Notes: generated by a model from the letters alone, not told the origin. A DNA stretch of 64,000 nucleotides from Streptomyces djakartensis (GCF_014651075.1 NZ_BMWE01000002.1:186001-250000); one strand, 5' to 3'. Counted from the first letter of the stretch, positions 16,121-24,768 are shown. Made by a program: numbers and translations.

Positions 16121-17641
16121 GTGCAGGTGTTCATCATGGTGGCGGGCGTGTTCACCGGGGCCCATGTCTGGCAGGAGACGGCCGCGCGGCTGGTCGCGGC
16201 GGGCAACGCGGCGCACGCGGTGCCGCTGACGGGCATCGACCCGGCCCGGCCCGCCGCGCCGGCGCACGTCGGGCTGGAGACGCACATCGAGGACGTGATC
16301 GCGGCGATCGACGCGGTGGAGGTGACATCGGGGCGGGAGATCGTGCTCGTCGGTCACGACTACGGGATCCATCCTGTGCTCGGCGCCGCTGACCGGCGGG
16401 CGGAGCGCGTCGCACGCGTCGTGTACCTGGACTCGGGGATGCCGCAGAACGGTGTTCCGGCGCTGGCCGCCGTACCGGACCAGGTGCTGCGTGCGCGGCT
16501 GGCCGAACGCGCCGAGGCAGGCGAGCGCGAGGGCGTGCTGGAGCCACCGGCCCATGGCGAGTGGGAGCGCTGGGGCAGTACCGCCGGCGTCGGCGAGGCG
16601 GCCCTGGAGCGGTTGACCGCCCTGGCAGCGCCGCAGCCGCTGGGCACCCTGCTTCAGCCGCTGCGTCTGACCGGAGCGGTGGCCGCGGTTCCCGTCACCG
16701 GCGTGCTGTGCACCAGGAACGGCGCCGGTATCGGCCAAGTGCAGAGGCTCGTCGACTTCGGCGACCCCGCCCTCGCTGTCCTGACCCGGCCTCAGGTCAC
16801 TTTCTTCGAGCTCCCGACCGGGCACTGGCCGATGCTGTCCTGCCCCGCCGAGCTGGCGGACGTCCTGCTGCGGGCAGCGGCCGGTGAGGGGCAACGCCTG
16901 CGGCCGGCCGGCGATGCGCCGGCGCCCGCACATCTGCGTCCGTTCCCGTTGGACGTCCCCGAGTCGCCCCGCGACCGCCAGGGTCATGTCGATCTGTACG
17001 TCCCCGGCGGCGAGGGCACGCGACCGGCCGTGGTGTTCGTGCACGGCGGACCGGTGCCCGCGGGAGCGCGGCCGCGCCCGCGTGACTGGCCGACCCTGAT
17101 GGGATACGCCCGCTTGGCCGCCGCGGAGGGCATGGTCGGCGCGACCCTCGACCACCGCCTCCACGACATCGCGGACTACGAGCGCGCCGCCGCCGACATA
17201 GCCGCCGGGGTGGAGCTGGTGCGGGCCGACGCCCGGGTGGACGCCGACCGGATCGCCCTGTGGTTCTTCTCCGGCAGCGGCCTGCTCACCACGGACTGGC
17301 TGGCAAAGCCCCCCGCCTGGCTGCGCTGCCTGGCCGCCTCCTACCCCGTGCTGGCCCCGCTTCCCGCCTGGGGGATGGCCGGCAGCCGCTTCCATCCCGC
17401 CAGGGCGGTCGGTCAGGCGGGGTCCTTGCCCGTCGTCCTCCTGCGCGTCGGGCGGGAGGCACCCGAGATCGCCGCGACGGTCGAGGCGTTCGTGACCGCG
17501 GCCGGCGACTGCGCGGCGCGACTCGAACTGGTCGATGTCCCAGGCGGCCACCACGGGTTCGAAACCCTCAACGCGCCGGAGGAGACGCGTCCGGCCCTGC
17601 GCCATGCGATGCGCTCGGTGGTCACCCACCTGACCGCCTGA
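16121..17641 (+). CDS. Double alpha/beta hydrolase fusion protein
   Basis: This 506-aa protein is made of two alpha/beta-hydrolase domains. The first (residues 1 to about 255) opens VQVFIMVAGVFTGAHVWQET and has the elbow VLVGHDYGIHP, where Asp80 replaces the usual Ser, and a terminal His in PTGHWPML. The second (about 275-506) resembles dienelactone hydrolase/prolyl peptidase-like domains: VVFVHGGPVP, elbow WFFSGSG (Ser384) and PGGHHGFE with the catalytic His. The GTG at 16121 follows GGGGAGG. It is divergent from a MerR gene that probably activates it. The reading frame is continuous, so this is a genuine fusion. The substrate is unknown. Confidence 0.82.
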   Translation: MQVFIMVAGVFTGAHVWQETAARLVAAGNAAHAVPLTGIDPARPAAPAHVGLETHIEDVIAAIDAVEVTSGREIVLVGHDYGIHPVLGAADRRAERVARVVYLDSGMPQNGVPALAAVPDQVLRARLAERAEAGEREGVLEPPAHGEWERWGSTAGVGEAALERLTALAAPQPLGTLLQPLRLTGAVAAVPVTGVLCTRNGAGIGQVQRLVDFGDPALAVLTRPQVTFFELPTGHWPMLSCPAELADVLLRAAAGEGQRLRPAGDAPAPAHLRPFPLDVPESPRDRQGHVDLYVPGGEGTRPAVVFVHGGPVPAGARPRPRDWPTLMGYARLAAAEGMVGATLDHRLHDIADYERAAADIAAGVELVRADARVDADRIALWFFSGSGLLTTDWLAKPPAWLRCLAASYPVLAPLPAWGMAGSRFHPARAVGQAGSLPVVLLRVGREAPEIAATVEAFVTAAGDCAARLELVDVPGGHHGFETLNAPEETRPALRHAMRSVVTHLTA

Positions 17642-17814
17642 CCGCCATCGGCCGCGAGCTGTCACGGACACCTCTGTGCGTCTGGTCTCCGAACGGAAGG
17701 CGGTCGGCGGCCCGGGCTGCGGCCCGCCCCCGGAACCATGGTGGCGCTGGCCCCACCTCGTTCAGGGGGCGGGCGCCATTATGCCGCCGGAGAAGGATCT
17801 GAATACTGAACTCC

Positions 17815-18879
17815 ATGACAACGTCAATGGTGCTTCCGGTGGACCCGCCGACGCGAGGAGAACGACAGCCGCACAGCAGGGGAAGCGACTTCTCCGAGCT
17901 GTCGCGGCGCATAACCGAGGCCGGGCTTCTCCGGCGCCGTCCGCTGTATTACACGGTCCGTTTCGGACTGGTCGCCCTCGCTCTCGCGGGGTGCGTCGGC
18001 GCGTTTGCCGCACTGGGCGACAGCTGGGGTCAACTGCTCGTCGCCGTCGCCCTGGCCGTGGTATTCGGCCAACTCGGACTGGCCGCCCACGACCTCGCCC
18101 ACCGACAGGTCTTCTCCCGCCGACGGCCCAGCGAGGCAGGGGGACTGCTCGTCGCCGACCTGCTACTGGGCATGAGCTACGGGTGGTGGATGAACAAGCA
18201 CACCCGGCACCACGCGAACCCCAATCACGAGGGGAAGGACCCGGACGTCTCGCCTGACATTCTCGTGTGGTCGCGCCGACAGGCGCGCACGGCCCGGGGT
18301 TTGCCGCGTTTCATCGGAAAACACCAGGCCGCGCTCTTCTTCCCGCTGCTGACCCTGGAGGGTTTGAATCTGAGCTTCAGCAGCTTCCGGGCTCTGAAAA
18401 GTCCATCGGTGAAGAGGCCCGCGCTCGAAGGCACGCTACTCATAACGCATTTCGTTCTGTACTTCGGCGGCCTGTTCGCCGTCCTTTCCCCCGCCAAGGC
18501 GCTCCTGTTCCTCGCCGTTCACCAGGGCCTGTTCGGTATCTATTTGGGTTCGGTGTTCGCGCCCAACCACAAGGGGATGCCGATGATCGAGGAGGGGACC
18601 CGGCTGGACTTCCTGCGCCGCCAGGTCCTCACCTCGCGCAATGTCCGGGGCGGCGCACTGGTCGACGCCTTCATGGGCGGGCTCAACTACCAGATCGAGC
18701 ACCACCTCTTCCCCAGTATGCCGACACCCGCACTCGCCAGGGCGCAGGCCATCACCGAGCGGTACTGCGGGGAACTGGGCATCCCGTACCACCGGACCGG
18801 GCTGATCGCCTCGCACCGGGAGGCGCTACGCCACCTCAGGAGTGTCGGCGAGCCGCTGCGCGCCCCGGCCGTGGACTGA
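17815..18879 (+). CDS. Membrane fatty acid desaturase
   Basis: This 354-aa integral membrane di-iron desaturase has the three His boxes in order: HDLAHRQ near residue 92, HTRHHANPNH near residue 130, and QIEHHLFP near residue 298. Hydrophobic segments lie between them. It would insert a double bond into acyl chains using O2 and an electron donor and so adjust membrane fluidity. The ATG at 17815 has no strong ribosome binding site; an ATG four codons later is possible. The upstream flank and 5' end are poorer in G+C than the neighbours. No electron-transfer gene is adjacent. Confidence 0.92.
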   Translation: MTTSMVLPVDPPTRGERQPHSRGSDFSELSRRITEAGLLRRRPLYYTVRFGLVALALAGCVGAFAALGDSWGQLLVAVALAVVFGQLGLAAHDLAHRQVFSRRRPSEAGGLLVADLLLGMSYGWWMNKHTRHHANPNHEGKDPDVSPDILVWSRRQARTARGLPRFIGKHQAALFFPLLTLEGLNLSFSSFRALKSPSVKRPALEGTLLITHFVLYFGGLFAVLSPAKALLFLAVHQGLFGIYLGSVFAPNHKGMPMIEEGTRLDFLRRQVLTSRNVRGGALVDAFMGGLNYQIEHHLFPSMPTPALARAQAITERYCGELGIPYHRTGLIASHREALRHLRSVGEPLRAPAVD

Positions 18880-19010
18880 CCCGGCGGGCGCCGGGGCCGG
18901 GGACCTGATCCGCTGACCTGCCGGGTCGGTGTACACCCTGGAGGACTTCGCCGACGGTGACAGCGCGGACGACGTGGTGGAGCAGCGAGGTTCCACCGAG
19001 CGTGGGTCCC

Positions 19011-20438
19011 TTACTTGGCAGGCGCTGCCTCCTTGCCCTTCTGGCTGTTCCGCGCATGGCCTGGCGGTTCGTCGGAGGCCTTTGCCCTGTCCTTCGCGGC
19101 TGCGTCGGCCGCGGCCGGCTCGGAATCGCCGGGACTGGTGGCAGGGTGAGTGGTGGACTCGGCGCTGCCGGGCTGGGGGTGAGTGTTGTGCCTCGGGACG
19201 GAGTCGCTCAGCGGCCGGCCAGAGGCGGTGGGGTGGCGCGAAGGCGGGGTCACCGATGCGGAGGGCGTGTCGTCCTGGTGAGCGGACTTGTCCGGGGAAG
19301 GGGCGGCCGGAGCAGGGGCGGAGGGGGCCGCTTCCGGCGCCGCTTCGTCCGTGGCGTCGCGATGTGAGAGGCCGTCGGTGACCACCAGGCCCGCGGCGAG
19401 CAGGGCGGCCAGTGCAGCTGCCGCCCCACGCGTTCGGAGACGGCCGCCTTGGGAGGCTGACCGGGCAAGACCTGTCGAGGTGCTGGAGTTGCCGAGCGCT
19501 TTCGCGGCGGGCGACAGGCTCCGGTGGGTGCTGTCGGCGTGATCCGCGACTGTGGGAGGTACGGCGCTGAGCGCCGGCCGGGCAGCGGGTGCGGCAAGGA
19601 CTGCCGCGCTCGTTCCGGAGAGACCGGTCAGGGCTTGGGCGCAGTCGTACGCGCTGGGACGAACTTGCTCTTCCAGGCTGGTCATGTCCCGAAGGAGGGT
19701 GGCGAAACCGTCGGGCAGGAAGTCCGGGAGGGCGGGTCGGCGGTACAGGCGCGCTATGGCGGCCTCCAGAGGGCCGCCGTCGTATTCGAGTCGGCCGGTG
19801 AGGCATTCGAGGAGGACCAAGCCGAGGGCGTAGATGTCGGCGGGCCGGCCGACGGGCTGGCCCAGCACCTGTTCGGGGGAGAGATAGGCCGCCGTGCCGG
19901 TCAGGGCGCCGGTAGCGGTGCGGGTGGTCGCGTCCAGCAGCCGGGAGATGCCGAAGTCGGTCAGATGGGGACGGCCGGAGGAGTCCAGGAGGATGTTGGA
20001 CGGCTTGACATCGCGGTGGACGATCCCCTCCTCATGGGCGTGAGCCAGAGCCTCGGCCAATGCCGCGCCGAGCGCGGCGGCAGCCTCGCACGACAGGGGA
20101 CCTTCGGCGATGCGGGATTTCAGGGTACGCCCGTCGATCAGCTGCATGACCAGGAAGGCATCGCCGCCATGGTGTCCGGCGTCGAAGGCGGTCACCAGTC
20201 CCGGATGCTGCAATCGTGCCAGGATCACGGCCTCACTGCGGAAGGCCTCCTCCGTGTCGAAACCGGTGCCGGCGCGGAAGACCTTCACAGCGACCGGCCG
20301 CCGCAGGCGCAGGTCGACGCCCCGGTACACGTCAGCCGCGCCACCCGAACCGATCAGCGTGTCCAGACGGTAGCGGCCCGCCAGAATCCGGACACAGCCT
20401 CGAAAAGCCCGAGCGTCCCGCACCTCGCGCAATCCCAC
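19011..20438 (-). CDS. Membrane Ser/Thr protein kinase
   Basis: This 475-aa PknB-type kinase has the Gly loop LIGSGGAADVYRG, the catalytic Lys in AVKVF, HRDVKPSNILL, DFGISRLL and the activation-segment TAAYLSPEQ, so it should be active. One membrane segment (AAAALAALLAAGLVV, about residues 338-357) is followed by a 118-residue outer tail rich in Ala, Pro, Ser and Thr without a PASTA domain. I place the start at the GTG at 20438, which follows GGAGATCGAGG; a GTG at 20423 is also possible. The gene is divergent from a PEBP-family gene. Confidence 0.9.
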   Translation of the reverse strand: MGLREVRDARAFRGCVRILAGRYRLDTLIGSGGAADVYRGVDLRLRRPVAVKVFRAGTGFDTEEAFRSEAVILARLQHPGLVTAFDAGHHGGDAFLVMQLIDGRTLKSRIAEGPLSCEAAAALGAALAEALAHAHEEGIVHRDVKPSNILLDSSGRPHLTDFGISRLLDATTRTATGALTGTAAYLSPEQVLGQPVGRPADIYALGLVLLECLTGRLEYDGGPLEAAIARLYRRPALPDFLPDGFATLLRDMTSLEEQVRPSAYDCAQALTGLSGTSAAVLAAPAARPALSAVPPTVADHADSTHRSLSPAAKALGNSSTSTGLARSASQGGRLRTRGAAAALAALLAAGLVVTDGLSHRDATDEAAPEAAPSAPAPAAPSPDKSAHQDDTPSASVTPPSRHPTASGRPLSDSVPRHNTHPQPGSAESTTHPATSPGDSEPAAADAAAKDRAKASDEPPGHARNSQKGKEAAPAK

Positions 20439-20702
20439 CCTCGATCTCCCCACTCCGCACACTCGCACCGCTCGGCGGACCGACGTCGACGGGCCGCCGA
20501 ACGCGAGTACCCAGCCATCCGCCGCTTGCACAACGGTGCGGGTTCTCCCGCGCGGCCACCTGGTGGATGCCGCGGCCACATACAGCCTGACCTGCTGGAA
20601 CATGCCCGTTTCGGGACATGGGGCAGCTGGCGGGACGCCGGCGAAACGGCCTGGCGGACCCCCGACCGCATGTCCGGGCCCGGCAGGGGTACACCGGGGC
20701 AC

Positions 20703-21155
20703 ATGACCGGCATCGAACTGCGCAGCGACGCGTTCAACGACCACTCCTTCATCGCGCGCCGGTACGCGTACGAGGGACCGAACGTCTCTCCGCCGCTGAC
20801 CTGGAGCGGCGTACCGGACGACGCGACCGAACTGGTCCTGCTCTGCGAGGACCCCGACGCCCCGTCGGGCACCTTCGCGCACTGGGTCGTGGTCGGCATC
20901 GACCCGCACAGCGACGGCGTCGAGGCCGGGCACTGCCCACCCGGTGGCACGGAGCTCGTCAACGGCTACGGACAGCACGGCTGGGGCGGTCCGCATCCTC
21001 CGCCCGGGGACGACGCGCACCACTACTTCTTCCGCCTCTACGCCCTGTCCGAACCGTGCGTCCTGCCCGACGCGCCGGACGCGGACCAGGTGCACGCCGA
21101 GGTCGACAGGCGCCGCCTCGCGGACGGGACGCTGGTGGGGCTGTACCAGCGCTGA
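20703..21155 (+). CDS. YbhB/YbcL (PEBP) family protein
   Basis: This 150-aa phosphatidylethanolamine-binding-protein-like protein carries the family hallmarks: EGPNVSPPLTWSGVPD near residue 27, VLLCEDPDAPSGTFAHWVV near residue 45, and YFFRLYALS. There is no signal peptide. The eukaryotic relative RKIP inhibits Raf kinase, and a Ser/Thr kinase gene sits divergently next door, but most bacterial members have no known target. The ATG at 20703 lies just before the conserved region. Confidence 0.9.
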   Translation: MTGIELRSDAFNDHSFIARRYAYEGPNVSPPLTWSGVPDDATELVLLCEDPDAPSGTFAHWVVVGIDPHSDGVEAGHCPPGGTELVNGYGQHGWGGPHPPPGDDAHHYFFRLYALSEPCVLPDAPDADQVHAEVDRRRLADGTLVGLYQR

Positions 21156-21305
21156 CACCGCCCCCGTCCGGCCGGAGCGCCGTGACACAACGGATGGTTG
21201 TGGCACGGCCCACGGACGGTTGTTTGCCCGGACGGCCCGGTCCTCGCTTGGATGGCTCCCGGTCGGCAGCGGAGCGGCCTCGGGAGCTGGGAGCGTGCGC
21301 CGGGT

Positions 21306-22571
21306 ATGGCGGACAGACGGTCGTTGGGGCGGCGGTTCGGGTGGTTGTGGGGCGCGTACGCGGTCAGCACGGCCGGTACGTGGCTGGCTTTCGACGCGCT
21401 CGCGCTGATCGCGGTGCTGGTGCTGGACGCCGGGCCGGCGCAGGTGTCGCTGCTGGCGGCGGTCGGGCCCGCGGTCGGCGCGGTGGTGTCGGTGCCGCTC
21501 TGTCCGTGGGTGGAGGTCCGCGGCAAACGCCCGGTGATGATCGCGACGGATCTGCTGCGGTGCGCGGTGCTGCTGAGCATCCCCGTGGCGTTCGTCCTTG
21601 GCCGGCTGGGCTTCGGTCAGTTGCTGTTCGTGTCGGTGGTGGTCGCGGCGGCGGACATCACCTTCAACGCGGCGGCCGGGGCGTTCCTGAAGGAACTGGT
21701 GCCGGGCCGGGACCTGCTGGTCGCGAACGGACGGTTCGAGGCGACGAACTGGACGGCCAGCATGGTGGGGCCGCCGTTGGGCGGGGCGGTGATCGGGCTG
21801 TTCGGCCCGGTGGCGACCGTGGCGGCGGACGCGGTGAGCTATCTGCTCTCGGCGTTCGGGATCCGGGCGGTCGGGGGCCATGACAAGCGCCCCGCGCGGG
21901 CCGTTCCCCTGGGGGCCCGGCCCCGTGCGGGCGAACTGCTCGGCGGATGGCGGTACATCCTGGCGGATCCGGGACTGCGCCCGCTGTTCTTCAACACGCT
22001 CCTGAGCAACGCCCTGATCATGGCGGCCTCGCCACCGCTCCTCGTGCTGATGGTCGGCGATCTGCGGTTCGAGCCCTGGCAGTACGCCCTCGCCTTCGCG
22101 GTGCCCTGCACCGGCGGCCTTCTCGGCTCACGACTGGCCGCGCGGCTCGTCACACGGTTCGGCCGGCACCGGGTCCTGCTCGCCTCGGGGGTGCTGCGGG
22201 CGTGCTGGTCCCTGGGGCCGGCCTTCGTCGGCCCGGGCACGGCCGGGCTGGTGCTGGTCATGGTGGTCGAGTTCGGGCTGATCGCCTGCTGCGGCGTGTT
22301 CAACCCGGTGTTCGCGACGTACCGGCTCGAGCGGACGCCCGCGGACCGGGTCGCCCGCACCCTGGCGGCCTGGTCGGCCACCGGCAAGGCCACCACGGCG
22401 GCTGTGACCGCCCTGTGGGGCGTGCTGGCCGGCCTGACCGGCCCCCGCACCGCCATCGCGCTCGCCGGTGCTCTCCTCCTCACCACTCCGCTGCTGCTCC
22501 CCCGCCGTGGCCACATGCCCGGCACCGGCCCGGAGCCGGCTCCCGCGCGGCTCAGCGCGGGCGGGGGCTGA
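21306..22571 (+). CDS. MFS transporter
   Basis: This 421-aa protein has about 10-12 hydrophobic helices. It opens FGWLWGAYAVSTAGTWLAF, and an MFS loop-type segment VEVRGKRPVMIATDLLRC follows helix 2-3. The pattern matches the drug/macrolide exporter branch (enterobactin-exporter EntS-like) common in actinobacteria. The substrate is unknown. The gene stands alone on its strand and is convergent with the VOC-family gene; a stem-loop lies between them. Confidence 0.9.
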   Translation: MADRRSLGRRFGWLWGAYAVSTAGTWLAFDALALIAVLVLDAGPAQVSLLAAVGPAVGAVVSVPLCPWVEVRGKRPVMIATDLLRCAVLLSIPVAFVLGRLGFGQLLFVSVVVAAADITFNAAAGAFLKELVPGRDLLVANGRFEATNWTASMVGPPLGGAVIGLFGPVATVAADAVSYLLSAFGIRAVGGHDKRPARAVPLGARPRAGELLGGWRYILADPGLRPLFFNTLLSNALIMAASPPLLVLMVGDLRFEPWQYALAFAVPCTGGLLGSRLAARLVTRFGRHRVLLASGVLRACWSLGPAFVGPGTAGLVLVMVVEFGLIACCGVFNPVFATYRLERTPADRVARTLAAWSATGKATTAAVTALWGVLAGLTGPRTAIALAGALLLTTPLLLPRRGHMPGTGPEPAPARLSAGGG

Positions 22572-22577
22572 CCGTCG

Positions 22578-22609
22578 GGCCGGGGACGGCCTTGCTCCCG
22601 CCCCCGGCC
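22578..22609. terminator. Bidirectional hairpin
   Basis: GGCCGGGG (22578-22585) pairs with CCCCGGCC (22602-22609) with a 16-base loop, between the convergent MFS and VOC genes. Confidence 0.5.
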
Positions 22610-22619
22610 GAGGTCCGGT

Positions 22620-23048
22620 TCAGACTGCTCCGGGCACGTCCTCCGTGACGCCGTTCAGCGGGGAGGACGGGTCGGTGCCGTACGGGCGGGTGATGATCTC
22701 CAGCCCGTGGCCCGCCGGGTCGAGGAAGTAGACGCCCCGGCCGCCGTCGTGGCGGTTGATCCGGCGCGGGTGGTTGCCGTGCGGGTCGGCCTGGATCGGG
22801 ATCCGGGCCGCGACGAGACGGGCGAGGGCCTCGTCGAACTCGTCCTCGGAGACGAGGAACGCGTAGTGCTGCATGGGAATGTCGGCGTCGATGGTGAGAA
22901 AGTCCAGGGTGACGCCGTTGGCGGTCGTCACGGGCAGGAACACCCCGGCCGGCGCCCCGACCTCCAGCCCCAGGATCTCGGCGAGGAAGTGAGCGGACTT
23001 CTCCCGGTCACGGGACAGCACGATGGTGTGATTGAACTCGACAGACAC
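22620..23048 (-). CDS. VOC family protein (glyoxalase/bleomycin resistance fold)
   Basis: This 142-aa protein has two paired beta-alpha-beta modules: VEFNHTIVLSRDREKSAHFL at the start and GRGVYFLDPAGHGLEIITRP at the end, the latter carrying the usual metal-ligand Glu. It fits a small dioxygenase, isomerase or antibiotic-binding protein; the sequence does not choose. I prefer the GTG at 23048 because GGAGG lies nine bases upstream and the product opens directly into the first strand. Confidence 0.88.
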   Translation of the reverse strand: MSVEFNHTIVLSRDREKSAHFLAEILGLEVGAPAGVFLPVTTANGVTLDFLTIDADIPMQHYAFLVSEDEFDEALARLVAARIPIQADPHGNHPRRINRHDGGRGVYFLDPAGHGLEIITRPYGTDPSSPLNGVTEDVPGAV

Positions 23049-23222
23049 GGTTGAATGCCTCCACGGGCATCTCCGCGGCGCCTCCATGCCTCACCCGGCC
23101 GGTGACCGGCACGCGATGCCGCGCCGTGGATCGTAGACAGGGGCGGCCGTGGCCGTCGAGCGGTTTTCGGCCGTGTCATGGCGCGTCCGCCCGCCCCGCA
23201 CACCGCCCCCGCCGTCGCGGAT

Positions 23223-23241
23223 GACCCTGACAATTGTCAGG
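23223..23241. promoter_or_regulatory. Palindromic box, copy 1
   Basis: GACCCTGACAATTGTCAGG contains the perfect 16-bp palindrome CCTGACAATTGTCAGG (23226-23241). It lies 66 bp before the secreted-protein gene at 23307 and 175 bp before the divergent VOC gene. A second copy with one change precedes the secreted-protein gene that starts at 24672. A possible -10 element TACAGT follows 22 bp after the box. Confidence 0.65.
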
Positions 23242-23306
23242 ACCGCGTCGCCCCTGGTCTCCCTACAGTTCTGAGCATCGGCCACACCGTTCAGGGGGAA
23301 CTCGAC

Positions 23307-23681
23307 ATGACCACTCGCATCTTCGCCAGGGCCGCGCTCGCCGGCGCCGGGGCGCTCGCTCTGCTCGGCCCGCTCACCGCGGGGACCGCCGTCGCGTCCT
23401 CCGCGGGCGAGCAGGGCACCGTCCGCGTCATGGCCGCGCCGTACGCGGTCGTGCCGTACGAGACCGTCAACGTCCGCTCCGGACCGGCCCGCGCGTTCCC
23501 GAAGGTGGGTTCCGTGCCGGCGGGCCAGCCGCGCGGCGCCTACTGCTGGGAGCGCGGCGAGACGGTCAGCGACTACGGCATCACCAACAACGTCTGGGTC
23601 AAGCTCGCCGAGGGCTACGTCAGCGCCGTCTACCTCAAGGGCGACGAGTACGGCGACCTGCCCGCCTCGGCGAGTTGCTGA
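23307..23681 (+). CDS. Small secreted SH3-like protein
   Basis: The 124-aa product has a clear signal peptide (MTTRIFARAALAGAGALALL, cleavage likely after AVAS). The mature part contains ETVNVRSGPARAFPKVGSV and VWVKLAEGYVSAVYLKGD, the pattern of bacterial SH3 domains, and it ends in a Cys. These domains usually bind cell-wall peptides. There are only two mature Cys residues, so one disulfide is possible. A second protein of the same kind is encoded immediately downstream. The palindromic box upstream may control it. Confidence 0.82.
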   Translation: MTTRIFARAALAGAGALALLGPLTAGTAVASSAGEQGTVRVMAAPYAVVPYETVNVRSGPARAFPKVGSVPAGQPRGAYCWERGETVSDYGITNNVWVKLAEGYVSAVYLKGDEYGDLPASASC

Positions 23682-23731
23682 CCCATGGCACGACACCGAC
23701 CATCCGCACCACCGTCCTACGGGGGACAGAC

Positions 23732-24109
23732 ATGAAGCGACTCATCAGCCGTACCGCCATGGGCCTGGCCGCGGCGGCACTCGCCGTCGGCGGCCTCACC
23801 ACGACCGCACAGGCCGCTCCGGCCGCCGTCGCCGACAACGGTGACCCGACCCTGACCGACGTCTACATCTGGGCGACCGACGTCAATCTGCGCCAGCAGC
23901 CGACCACCGACTCGCCCCGCCTCGCGGTCCGTTCGCAGTGGTGGGCGGACGCCGTGTGCCAGACGCAGGGCCAGATGGTGCACGACCCGGCCGTCGGCAG
24001 CAACAACTGGTGGACCGCTGTCCAGGAGTTCGCCGGCAGCGACATCGCCTGGGTGAACAACCTGTACATCCGGGGTGGCGAGAAGATCGCCGGCGTCCGG
24101 GACTGCTGA
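23732..24109 (+). CDS. Small secreted SH3-like protein, paralogue of the upstream gene
   Basis: The 125-aa product has a signal peptide (MKRLISRTAMGLAAAALAV, cleavage after AQA). The mature region has TDVNLRQQPTTDSPRLAV and IAWVNNLYIRGGEK and ends in VRDC, matching the layout of the protein encoded 50 bp upstream (VNVRSGP, then a C-terminal Cys). The two are probably co-transcribed, and a strong hairpin follows. It shows no catalytic motif; a cell-wall binding or developmental role is inference. Confidence 0.8.
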   Translation: MKRLISRTAMGLAAAALAVGGLTTTAQAAPAAVADNGDPTLTDVYIWATDVNLRQQPTTDSPRLAVRSQWWADAVCQTQGQMVHDPAVGSNNWWTAVQEFAGSDIAWVNNLYIRGGEKIAGVRDC

Positions 24110-24131
24110 CACCCCGTCCCCGCCACACGCC

Positions 24132-24169
24132 GCGCGGCGGGTCACCGGTCCTGCGGTGACCCGCCGCGC
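24132..24169. terminator. Strong bidirectional terminator hairpin
   Basis: Bases 24132-24147 pair perfectly with 24154-24169 (16 bp) around a six-base loop. It sits between the convergent genes ending at 24109 and 24223. Confidence 0.8.
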
Positions 24170-24222
24170 TCGTGGTGGCCGGGCTCAGCGACCCGTCCGG
24201 CCGGCGGTGGCGCGTGTGCGGC

Positions 24223-24672
24223 TCAGTACCAGCCGGTCGCGACCAGGTCGTGGCCGTCGCACGAGAGCAGGGCGCGCGAGACACGGCCGTTGAGGTTGTT
24301 GCCCATCTGCGTGTAGGCGTAGTTGATGCCCGGGTCGACGGTCTCGGAGACCCAGCCGTCGGCGCGTCCCACGCCGTTGTCGGAGCGCTGCAGCACGGCG
24401 GCGCAGTTGGCCCGCGAGTTCTCGATCCGGGCGAACGAGCCGCACTTGTCGGAGTAGAAGTACTTCAGGGCCATGCCCTCGGCGTACTTGGTGGGTCCGA
24501 TCTGCCGGAACGTGCCCGAGCAGAAGGAGGTGGTGGGGTACTGCCCCTCCATGCCGTAGGCCCCGTAGTTGCCGCCCGAGTGCGGTGCGGCCTGGGCGGA
24601 GGTGGGCAGGAGCGCCATCACCGCGGCGGCGCCCCCGGCGGCCAGCAGTGTCCTGAGCGATCGACGGCTCAT
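24223..24672 (-). CDS. Small secreted protein, DUF2690-like pattern
   Basis: This 149-aa protein has a signal peptide (MSRRSLRTLLAAGGAAAVMA, cleavage after AQA). The mature part has KYFYSDKCGSFARIEN, which recalls the LRYSxxCxxxWARI pattern of DUF2690-type secreted proteins, then ANCAAVLQRSD and a C-terminal LLSCDGHDLVATGWY. Four Cys could form two disulfides. A near-copy of the palindromic box seen before the gene at 23307 lies 78 bp upstream. The family assignment is from the motif only. Confidence 0.75.
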   Translation of the reverse strand: MSRRSLRTLLAAGGAAAVMALLPTSAQAAPHSGGNYGAYGMEGQYPTTSFCSGTFRQIGPTKYAEGMALKYFYSDKCGSFARIENSRANCAAVLQRSDNGVGRADGWVSETVDPGINYAYTQMGNNLNGRVSRALLSCDGHDLVATGWY

Positions 24673-24749
24673 GAGTCCTCTTTCAGGTGGTCGGCGAGTG
24701 TTCTGGTCGTGCTGTGCCGACCGTAGGAGCCGTCACCGCGCCGGCGACA

Positions 24750-24768
24750 CCTGACACTTGTCAGGGTC
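24750..24768. promoter_or_regulatory. Palindromic box, copy 2
   Basis: Read on the minus strand this is GACCCTGACAAGTGTCAGG, identical to copy 1 at 18 of 19 bases. It lies 78 bp upstream of the secreted-protein gene starting at 24672 and overlaps the 3' end of the kinase remnant. A TACGGT element follows 24 bp downstream of the box, at a spacing close to that of copy 1. Confidence 0.65.

Noticed and set aside
20439..21881. Apparent large N-terminal extension of the Ser/Thr kinase
   Set aside because: The frame upstream of 20438 is antisense to the PEBP and MFS genes and has no conserved sequence; the kinase starts near the Gly loop.
24669..24760. Kinase frame continuing to overlap the next ATG (ATGA)
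   Set aside because: Kinase similarity ends well before, and the interval carries the promoter box of the downstream gene, so the neat overlap is probably chance.
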